Assembly (NCBI GenBank): GCA_030600505.1
Contig: JAUVLY010000008.1
Coordinates: forward strand, 1 to 14,146
Direction of reading: 5' to 3'
DNA length: 14,146 bases
Origin: Candidatus Falkowiibacteriota bacterium
GTDB taxonomy: Bacteria > Patescibacteriota > Patescibacteriia > Patescibacteriales > UBA12075
Shown here piece by piece: positions 1 to 4,774 of this stretch. Position 1 is the first letter of the stretch. Each line of letters starts with the position of its first letter. The translations under genes and the position numbers were made by a program. The notes under the pieces were generated by a model. The model had not been told where the DNA came from. It saw only the letters and a list, made by a program, of their open reading frames with translations, and did not search any database.

Positions 1-897
1 ACGCGGGTAGAGATAGGCGTGCAGGCAATTGATGATAAGATTTTAAAAATTAATAAACGAGGGCACGGGGTCAAAGAGATTGCGGACGCGACTAAACTGT
101 TAAAAAATTATGGTTTTAAAGTAACTTATCATATTATGCCTGGCTTGCCCGGTTCTACTCCGGCCAAGGACGTGAAAATGTTCAAACAGCTATTTAGTGA
201 CGAGCGCTGGCAGCCGGATCAGATCAAATTTTACCCCACGGTTGTTACTAAAGATAGTTTGCTTTATCGTTGGTGGAAGCAGGGAAAATATAAACCATAT
301 TCACAAAAGCAGCTGGAAAATTTAATTATTAGATGTAAGCGGTACGTACCGCGGTACGTACGGATAATCCGTTTGATCCGTGATATCCCCGGAGTTTCAA
401 TTGTTGCCGGCAATAAAATAACGAATTTAAGACAAGTGCTTAAAGACAAAGGCGTTGAGTGTAATTGTATTCGTTGTCGCGAAGCACGGGAAAATCAATT
501 ATCAATTAAAAATTATAAATTACGAATTCAAAAATATAATGCTTCGGGCGGGAGAGAATTTTTTATTAGCTATGAATCAAAAGATGGGAAAATTTTATAC
601 GGTTTTTGTCGGTTAAGACTGACAACGGAGATCGGAGATCGGAGATCGGAGATCGCCCCGAAAGATTCAGCATTAATCCGGGAATTACATGTCTATGGAG
701 AGCTTATGAGCGTGGGCTCAGGTGAGAGAAAAGTCCAGCATGCTGGTTTGGGTAAAAAATTATTGCATGAAGCGGAGCAAATTGCCAAAGAGGCAGGATA
801 CCAGACAATGACAATCATTTCCGGCATTGGTGTGCGTGGTTATTATCGAAAGTTTGGCTATAGACTAAATAATACTTATATGGTAAAAAAAGAATAG
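1..897 (+). CDS. elp3: Elp3-family tRNA uridine(34) acetyltransferase/radical SAM enzyme (C-terminal part, 5' truncated)
   Basis: The frame is open from base 1, beginning T-R-V-E-I-G-V-Q, a conserved Elp3 stretch, so the gene starts before the window. About 298 codons remain. Seen: the end of the radical SAM barrel (HIMPGLPGSTP, then QIKFYPT), the VPRYVRIIRLIRDIP and IVAGN..TNLRQ segment, a cysteine group (C-x-C-x-x-C in VECNCIRCRE) that binds structural zinc in the family, and a C-terminal GNAT acetyltransferase domain (RELHVYGE, then QHAGLGKKLL, then GVRGYYRKFGY). The FeS-binding cysteines must lie upstream. Elp3 makes the 5-carboxymethyl modification on wobble uridine of tRNAs, using acetyl-CoA and SAM. 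The linker before RELHVYGE contains a perfect 7-bp tandem repeat, and the region after the cysteines a degenerate one, both kept in frame. No promoter for the next gene is obvious at its end. Confidence 0.93.
   Translation, partial: TRVEIGVQAIDDKILKINKRGHGVKEIADATKLLKNYGFKVTYHIMPGLPGSTPAKDVKMFKQLFSDERWQPDQIKFYPTVVTKDSLLYRWWKQGKYKPYSQKQLENLIIRCKRYVPRYVRIIRLIRDIPGVSIVAGNKITNLRQVLKDKGVECNCIRCREARENQLSIKNYKLRIQKYNASGGREFFISYESKDGKILYGFCRLRLTTEIGDRRSEIAPKDSALIRELHVYGELMSVGSGERKVQHAGLGKKLLHEAEQIAKEAGYQTMTIISGIGVRGYYRKFGYRLNNTYMVKKE
494..528 (+). repeat. Degenerate 7-bp tandem array inside elp3
   Basis: Five consecutive heptamers of the form nnnAATT (atcaatt, atcaatt, aaaaatt, ataaatt, acgaatt) lie in the coding sequence between the zinc cysteines and the GNAT domain. 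They encode a lysine- and isoleucine-rich stretch. The match is visible by eye, but AT-rich coding DNA can give such runs by chance, so this is weaker than the array at 626-655. Confidence 0.5.
626..655 (+). repeat. Perfect 7-bp tandem array (cggagat)x4 inside elp3
   Basis: Four exact copies of cggagat plus two further bases. The array sits in frame in the variable linker just before the conserved RELHVYGE motif and encodes T-E-I-G-D-R-R-S-E-I. Because 7 is not a multiple of 3, loss or gain of one unit would shift the frame, so copy number should be under selection here. Confidence 0.9.
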
Positions 898-934
898 AGA
901 GAAAATAAAAACTAAAATGTAGCATTAACAATTT

Positions 935-942
935 AAAGGAGG
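935..942 (+). promoter_or_regulatory. Strong Shine-Dalgarno site of prs
   Basis: AAAGGAGG ends 5 nt before the ATG at 948. It is the only near-perfect Shine-Dalgarno site in the window and fixes the prs start. Confidence 0.9.
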
Positions 943-947
943 AAGAG

Positions 948-1910
948 ATGGTAGAAAAAACGGTAGAAAATGACAATGGTTTAGTGATATTTTCGGGAAA
1001 CTCAAATCCTGTTCTTGCAAAAAAGATATGTGATTATCTTAATCTTCCCATGGGTAACGCCAAGGTTAAAACGTTCAGTGACGGAGAAATACAGATTGAA
1101 ATCGATGAAAACGTTCGCTCAAAGGATGTTTTTCTTATACAGTCGACTTGTGAACCGGTAAACAACAATCTTGTAGAACTCCTTTTAATGCTGGATGCAT
1201 TTAAGCGTTCCTCGGCGAGCAGGATAACCGCTGTAATTCCATATTATGGTTATGCACGGCAGGACAAGAAAGTGGCTCCCCGTGTTCCAATTAGCGCAAA
1301 ACTTGTCGCTGACATGGTGGAAGTCGCCGGTGCAAACAGAGTGATAACAATGGATTTACATGCTGGACAAATTCAGGGATTTTTTAATACCCCGGTAGAT
1401 AACCTTTTCGCGATGCCCGTAATTCTTGAATATCTACACGATAAGTATTCTGGTAATCTGGTTATTGTTTCTCCTGACGCAGGAGGTGCTGAAAGAGCAC
1501 GAGCCTTTGCAAAACGTTTGCAAGCAGACTTAGCTGTTATTGATAAACGGCGGCCGGCCCCTAATGAGGCGAAGGTAATGGGAATTATTGGAGATGTTAC
1601 TGGAAAAATTGCAATTATTTTAGATGATATGGTCGATACAGCCGGTACGTTGATTAAGGCAGCAGCCGCCATTATGAAAAACGGTGCAAAGGAAGTCCAT
1701 GCCTGCTGTGCTCATGCCGTACTATCCGGTTCGTCTGTGGAAGGGATAACAGATTCTAAATTAAAAAGTCTTATGGTTACAGACACGATTCCGTTAAATG
1801 GAAAAGCAAAAGTCTGCGATAAGATAAAAGTACTGACAATTTCAGAACTTATTGGAGAGGCCATTATCAGGAGTTATAAAGGAGACTCAGTAACTTCTTT
1901 GTTCGTTTAA
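948..1910 (+). CDS. prs: Ribose-phosphate pyrophosphokinase (PRPP synthase, class I)
   Basis: Makes PRPP from ribose 5-phosphate and ATP, feeding nucleotide, histidine and NAD synthesis in the cytosol. The 320-residue length is normal. Seen in order: FSGNSNPVLAKKI and VKTFSDGEIQIEI (N-terminal half), YYGYARQDKKVAPRVPISAKLVADM (ATP-binding flexible loop, with RQDKK for the usual RQDRK), MDLHAGQIQGFF, VSPDAGGAERARAFAKRL, the PRPP-binding loop ILDDMVDTAGT, and VTDTIPL near the end. ATG at 948 is set by the Shine-Dalgarno site just upstream. It is followed by an intrinsic terminator, so it appears to be a single-gene unit. It looks unlike its neighbours: CTT is the commonest leucine codon (about 11 of 27 by eye) and GGA is frequent for glycine, whereas the flanking genes favour TTG, TTA and CTG. 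Acquisition by transfer is possible. Confidence 0.97.
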   Translation: MVEKTVENDNGLVIFSGNSNPVLAKKICDYLNLPMGNAKVKTFSDGEIQIEIDENVRSKDVFLIQSTCEPVNNNLVELLLMLDAFKRSSASRITAVIPYYGYARQDKKVAPRVPISAKLVADMVEVAGANRVITMDLHAGQIQGFFNTPVDNLFAMPVILEYLHDKYSGNLVIVSPDAGGAERARAFAKRLQADLAVIDKRRPAPNEAKVMGIIGDVTGKIAIILDDMVDTAGTLIKAAAAIMKNGAKEVHACCAHAVLSGSSVEGITDSKLKSLMVTDTIPLNGKAKVCDKIKVLTISELIGEAIIRSYKGDSVTSLFV

Positions 1911-1927
1911 TTGTATTACAAAAACAT

Positions 1928-1967
1928 AAAGGGCATTCCAAATGGAAATGGAATGCCTTTTCTTTTT
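1928..1967 (+). terminator. Intrinsic terminator of prs
   Basis: A perfect 9-bp stem (ggcattcca / tggaatgcc, 1932-1940 with 1949-1957) with an 8-nt loop. An A-run lies before it and a T-rich run (ttttcttttt) directly after it. It starts about 18 nt after the prs stop codon. Confidence 0.93.
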
Positions 1968-2128
1968 GTAGAAATAATTAAATTCTTGATTTGTTTTTTA
2001 TTTTATGTTATATATAAATTGCTACAGTTCTTTCTAATTCTCCTAGGGCCTTTGCGGTTAATTTTTATTAACCCCTCCATCATGTTAAGCTAGCCGCAAG
2101 ATCTAATTTCTTTCTACATTTCATTTTT

Positions 2129-2165
2129 AAGGACGGCTTGCCCTAGATCGTCCTTTATTTTTTTA
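2129..2165 (+). terminator. Possible second plus-strand terminator between convergent genes
   Basis: A 7-bp stem (aaggacg 2129-2135 with cgtcctt 2149-2155) and 13-nt loop, followed on the plus strand by tattttttt. The right arm touches the stop codon of the minus-strand isomerase gene. On the minus strand the hairpin is followed by A, not T, so it would mainly stop plus-strand read-through from prs. The rest of the 244-nt gap (1911-2154) shows only a small hairpin (ggttaat/attaacc, 2056-2073) and no gene. Confidence 0.55.
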
Positions 2166-3231
2166 GCTGTTCTTTAAACCAATCTACGTAAGGGATTTTG
2201 ACCGGGTCAACTTGGTTAAGAATGCCCATATAATAGCTAAGCCAGGCGCCTAATTGCAGGAGCTCAAAAGCCTGGGTTAATTTGTTTTTGGCTTTAAGTT
2301 GGTGACTGACCACTGGTATTTTGTTCTTCTTAATTACTTGCCTGGTTAGCTGACTGCGTTTTTGTATACGTTTATCATAGAGAAGAGAATCAAAGAATAG
2401 AGCGATTAAATTCTTCTTATTATTTACCGGGTATTTAAGGCCTTCCATGGTGTAGTGATTCATATCTGAGAGCTCCAGGTAAGTGGCAAAATTTTTTGAA
2501 CTTTCATTTATTTGGTTGCGGATTATATGAGTATTTCCCTTAAGGTGCTCGGCGCTAATTAAAATTGGCGTTTTTTTGTTTATTAATAATGCCAGCTTTT
2601 TAGCTTGGTTGCTTCTTGTTGGCACGTTAGCACGTAATTTTCTGGTCCAAAGCTCAAGTTTATTTATTATCGCTTCAATTTCATCAACTTTAATTTTAAA
2701 CAGCCCGGCCTTAGCCAGTATTACCGCTTGGCCAAAAATTGAATAGCCCAGACCCAGGCGGGGCTGGCCGGAAGGATTATACTCTGGTTTAAAAATATAT
2801 CCGGGAATATCATCTTTAAGCATTAGCTTGAGCAATTTGCTCTTAGGGCTATTTTCCGAGATAGCGGCTAACTTAGCTTTTTTCTTTTTTGCTTCCTTGG
2901 CGGCAGCCAAAACTTCTTCCGTAGTACCGGAATAAGAGGAAAGCAGAACTAGGGTATTTTTGTTTACATGCGCCGGAAGATGGTAGTCAGGGATGATCGT
3001 GATTGGCACTTTGATTTGATCGGACCAAGCGGAGCGGGTAAAGTGCGTCCCCAGATTAGAGCCGCCCATACCGCAAACCACGACCTGAGTAACCTGGCTA
3101 TATTCACGCGGAATTTTAATTAAACGTGATTCTGCGAGCACTTGCCGCATTTGGTCCGGCAAGTATTCTATTGATTTACCCACAAAATGCGGGTCAAGCT
3201 TTTCGTAGAGTTTTTGGTTATCAAGATTCAT
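2155..3231 (-). CDS. Bifunctional phosphoglucose/phosphomannose isomerase (SIS domain)
   Basis: Interconverts glucose 6-phosphate, mannose 6-phosphate and fructose 6-phosphate. From the ATG at 3231 it has 358 residues, near the family norm. Seen: CGMGGSNLG (53-61) and SSYSGTTEEVL (98-108), the two sugar-phosphate-binding SIS loops; NPSGQPRLGLGYS (152-164); ELSDMNH (253-259), which holds the Glu/His pair expected at the active site; and a C-terminal PVKIPYVDWFK (343-353) carrying the family's lysine. The frame stays open to a TTG at 3270, but that codon lies upstream of a consensus -10 box and would precede the predicted transcript, so the ATG is preferred. There is no Shine-Dalgarno site. It converges on prs and diverges from yebC, and it links central sugar phosphates to the glucan genes downstream. 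Confidence 0.93.
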   Translation of the reverse strand: MNLDNQKLYEKLDPHFVGKSIEYLPDQMRQVLAESRLIKIPREYSQVTQVVVCGMGGSNLGTHFTRSAWSDQIKVPITIIPDYHLPAHVNKNTLVLLSSYSGTTEEVLAAAKEAKKKKAKLAAISENSPKSKLLKLMLKDDIPGYIFKPEYNPSGQPRLGLGYSIFGQAVILAKAGLFKIKVDEIEAIINKLELWTRKLRANVPTRSNQAKKLALLINKKTPILISAEHLKGNTHIIRNQINESSKNFATYLELSDMNHYTMEGLKYPVNNKKNLIALFFDSLLYDKRIQKRSQLTRQVIKKNKIPVVSHQLKAKNKLTQAFELLQLGAWLSYYMGILNQVDPVKIPYVDWFKEQLKK

Positions 3232-3258
3232 ATTGTTATTGTTAGGGAGTATATATTT

Positions 3259-3287
3259 ATTATAATTCAACTTGATTTTTAAATCAA
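3259..3287 (-). promoter_or_regulatory. Sigma-70-type promoter of the isomerase gene, with an overlapping palindrome
   Basis: Read on the minus strand: -35 TTGATT (3287-3282), a 17-bp spacer, then -10 TATAAT (3264-3259). Transcription would start near 3252, leaving about 20 nt before the ATG at 3231. The -35 and spacer contain an inverted repeat (ttgattt / aaatcaa, 3272-3278 and 3281-3287) that could be an operator. The same palindrome offers a plus-strand TTGATT (3272-3277), 17 bp before a poor TAGTTT, so a weak divergent promoter toward yebC is possible. Confidence 0.75.
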
Positions 3288-3303
3288 TTTATGGTAGTTT
3301 AGT

Positions 3304-3354
3304 AAACAGAAAACAGACAATAGAAAACAGAAATAAAGTTATGTTGTCTGTTTT
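3304..3354 (+). repeat. 7-bp tandem array (aaacaga) with an inverted partner
   Basis: Four heptamers at 3304-3331 (aaacaga, aaacaga, caataga, aaacaga). The segment 3310-3320 is the perfect complement of 3344-3354 (an 11-bp arm, aaaacagacaa / ttgtctgtttt), so the region can form a hairpin running into a T-run. It could therefore also act as a plus-strand terminator ahead of yebC, although no plus-strand gene ends just upstream. Confidence 0.75.
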
Positions 3355-3416
3355 TTAATCTTAGAAAATTAATTAAGTATTAAGGCGGATATTAAGCTGG
3401 TTGACGAATTATTATT

Positions 3417-3444
3417 TCTGCTGTCTGTTGTCTGCCGTCTAATT
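3417..3444 (+). repeat. 7-bp tandem array (tctgnng) abutting the yebC start codon
   Basis: tctgctg, tctgttg, tctgccg, then tctaatt: four heptamers in register, the last touching the ATG at 3445. The unit is related to the complement of the aaacaga array at 3304-3331. The array occupies the place where a Shine-Dalgarno site would be, and none is present. Confidence 0.8.
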
Positions 3445-4170
3445 ATGAGCGGACATTCCAAGTGGGCGACAATCAAAAGAGCAAAGGGGGCAAAAGACGC
3501 TAAGCGGGGCGCGATTTTTACCAAGCTTGGTAATATGATTACGGTCGCGGCCAAAGAGAAGGGCGGTGACCCGGAGGTTAATTTTAGTCTGCGCATGGCT
3601 ATGGACAAAGCCAAATCGGCCAATATGCCCAAGGATAATATTGATAAGGCAATCAAGCGGGGAACTGGTGAACTGCAAGGCGAGCAAATTGAAGAGCTTT
3701 ATTACGAAGGTTTTGGGCCGGCCAAATCTCAATTTGTTGTTAAATCTTTGACTGACAATAAAAACAGGAGCGCGGCCACTATTCGTCATTCTTTTACCAA
3801 ATATAGTGGATCTCTGGGCGCGGTAATGTGGAATTTCGTACAAAAAGGGATAATTAGAATTATGAATGAAGAATTAAGAATTAAGAATGTGAGCATTGAT
3901 GATATTGAGCTCGAATTAATTGATGTCGGAGCGGACGATATTCAAAAAGAAGAAGAGGGTGTTACAATTATCACTAGTATTGAGGATTTGCAGTCTGTAA
4001 AAAAATATTTTGACGATAAAGAAATCAAAGCTGAGTCAGCCGAGATTGAGCATGTTGCTAAGGAAGAATTAAAACTAGGTGAAGGCGACAAAGAAAAGTA
4101 TGAGAAATTTATAGAAGAGCTGGAGGATAATGAGGATGTCTCTGACTATTATTCCAATGTGAACGTTTAA
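3445..4170 (+). CDS. yebC: YebC/PmpR/TACO1-family protein
   Basis: The N-terminus MSGHSKWATIKRAKGAKDAKRGAIFTKLGNMITVAAKEKGGDP is the family signature, followed by LRMAMDKAKSANMPKDNIDKAIKRGTGE, YYEGFGP, TDNKNRSAATIRHSFTKYSGSLG and VGADDIQ. At 241 residues the length is normal. The family was long annotated as transcriptional regulators; the mitochondrial homologue TACO1 is a translation activator, and a ribosome-linked role is likely. The segment after KGII (about residues 137-148) is longer than usual and is encoded by a degenerate 7-bp array. The C-terminus is acidic. The 74-nt gap to ruvC is filled with repeats, and the yebC-ruvC pairing is common in bacteria. Confidence 0.96.
   Translation: MSGHSKWATIKRAKGAKDAKRGAIFTKLGNMITVAAKEKGGDPEVNFSLRMAMDKAKSANMPKDNIDKAIKRGTGELQGEQIEELYYEGFGPAKSQFVVKSLTDNKNRSAATIRHSFTKYSGSLGAVMWNFVQKGIIRIMNEELRIKNVSIDDIELELIDVGADDIQKEEEGVTIITSIEDLQSVKKYFDDKEIKAESAEIEHVAKEELKLGEGDKEKYEKFIEELEDNEDVSDYYSNVNV
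3853..3887 (+). repeat. Degenerate 7-bp tandem array inside yebC
   Basis: Five heptamers ending in GAA (attagaa, ttatgaa, tgaagaa, ttaagaa, ttaagaa) encode IRIMNEELRIKN. This loop is about six residues longer than in E. coli YebC (compared from memory). The frame is kept on both sides. Confidence 0.65.
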
Positions 4171-4171
4171 T

Positions 4172-4206
4172 CTCGTATCTCATAGCTCGCAGCTCGTATC
4201 TCTTTT
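4172..4206 (+). repeat. 7-bp tandem array (ctcgtat family) after yebC
   Basis: Five heptamers in register: ctcgtat, ctcatag, ctcgcag, ctcgtat, ctctttt, starting one base after the yebC stop codon. It ends in a short T-run but forms no clear stem, so it is not called a terminator. Confidence 0.85.
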
Positions 4207-4220
4207 TGTTTGCGAAGTAG

Positions 4221-4254
4221 GTTATGAGTTATGAGTTATGAGTTATGAGTTATA
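4221..4254 (+). repeat. 7-bp tandem array (gttatga)x4 containing the ruvC start codon
   Basis: Four exact copies of gttatga (4221-4248) plus a partial fifth. Every copy contains an ATG, but only the ATG at 4245, in the last copy, is in frame with RuvC; those at 4224, 4231 and 4238 run into early stops. The last copy is in frame whatever the copy number, so the start is buffered against slippage. Confidence 0.93.
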
Positions 4255-4730
4255 CGATATTAGGGATTGACCCAGGGATTGCCGATACAGGCTACGGGGT
4301 AATTCAAAAAAATAAAGATGGAGACCTTGAGTGTCTGGGTTATGGGACGATTAAAACTTCGTCCAAGTTGGACTTGCCGGAGCGCTTGGTAATACTGGGA
4401 AGAGAATTAGACAAATTAATAAAAAAATATAAGCCTGAAATTGTCGGAGTAGAGCAATTATTTTTTTGCAAGAACGTGAAGACCGCTTTAACGGTCGGGC
4501 AGGCCCGTGGGGTTATTCTCTATGTCATCCAACAAAATAATTTGCCTGTGCTTGAGTTCACGCCCTTGCAAATAAAACAGGCAGTATCAACCTATGGCCA
4601 AGCAAGTAAGTTGCAGGTACAGAAAATGGTTAAGTTGCTTTTAAATCTGGACAAGATACCCAAGCCGGATGATGCCGCTGACGCATTGGCCGTGGCAATA
4701 TGTAGCGCGAATTCTTATCGTAAATCGTAA
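4245..4730 (+). CDS. ruvC: Crossover junction endodeoxyribonuclease RuvC
   Basis: Cuts Holliday junctions at the end of homologous recombination, working with RuvAB. The 161-residue length is typical. Seen: LGIDPGIADTGYGVI with catalytic D9, VGVEQLFF with E70, the substrate-contacting segment KNVKTALTVGQARGVIL, FTPLQIKQAVSTYGQASKLQVQKMV, and the C-terminal DDAADALAVAIC with D143 and D146. These supply the four acidic residues needed for metal-dependent cleavage. The ATG at 4245 lies inside a gttatga repeat, with no Shine-Dalgarno site. The last codons and the TAA stop lie inside another 7-bp array, so C-terminal residues YRKS are repeat-encoded. ruvA and ruvB are not adjacent downstream. Confidence 0.96.
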   Translation: MSYTILGIDPGIADTGYGVIQKNKDGDLECLGYGTIKTSSKLDLPERLVILGRELDKLIKKYKPEIVGVEQLFFCKNVKTALTVGQARGVILYVIQQNNLPVLEFTPLQIKQAVSTYGQASKLQVQKMVKLLLNLDKIPKPDDAADALAVAICSANSYRKS

Positions 4731-4774
4731 ATCGGAGACCGTGAATCGTTGTTGATTTACGATTCACGATTTAT
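4717..4774 (+). repeat. Inverted pair of 7-bp arrays spanning the ruvC stop and the glgA start
   Basis: Left half: atcgtaa, atcgtaa, atcggag, accgtga, atcgttg (4717-4751). Right half: gatttac, gattcac, gatttat (4754-4774), the same family on the opposite strand. The halves pair as a 9-bp stem (cgtgaatcg 4740-4748 with cgattcacg 4760-4768, 11-nt loop). The ruvC stop TAA (4728-4730) is the end of the second unit, and the last right-hand unit supplies the AT of the ATG at 4773. Confidence 0.9.

Noticed and set aside
342..361. Perfect 20-bp palindrome built on gtacgtac and ccgcgg
   Set aside because: It lies inside elp3 and encodes a conserved stretch (Y-V-P-R-Y-V-R) of the family, so coding constraint explains it well enough; an operator inside this codon run is unsupported.
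1911..2093. 60-codon open frame right after prs
   Set aside because: It has no ATG or Shine-Dalgarno site at its start and runs through the prs terminator hairpin; the translation is low-complexity, rich in Ile, Leu and Phe. Most likely random.
1968..2128. Possible tRNA or small RNA between prs and the isomerase gene
   Set aside because: Only a small ggttaat/attaacc hairpin and a conflicting 7-bp pairing are seen; there is no cloverleaf, TΨC-like arm or promoter. No tRNA or rRNA was recognised in the window.
3232..3270. N-terminal extension of the isomerase starting at TTG 3270
   Set aside because: It overlaps a consensus -10 box and encodes an asparagine-rich, non-conserved peptide; the ATG at 3231 fits the promoter and family length.
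4749..4772. TTG start of glgA paralogue 1 giving eight extra residues
   Set aside because: The extra residues come entirely from the inverted heptamer repeats, and ATG codons at 4773 and 4782 lie close to the conserved N-terminus.
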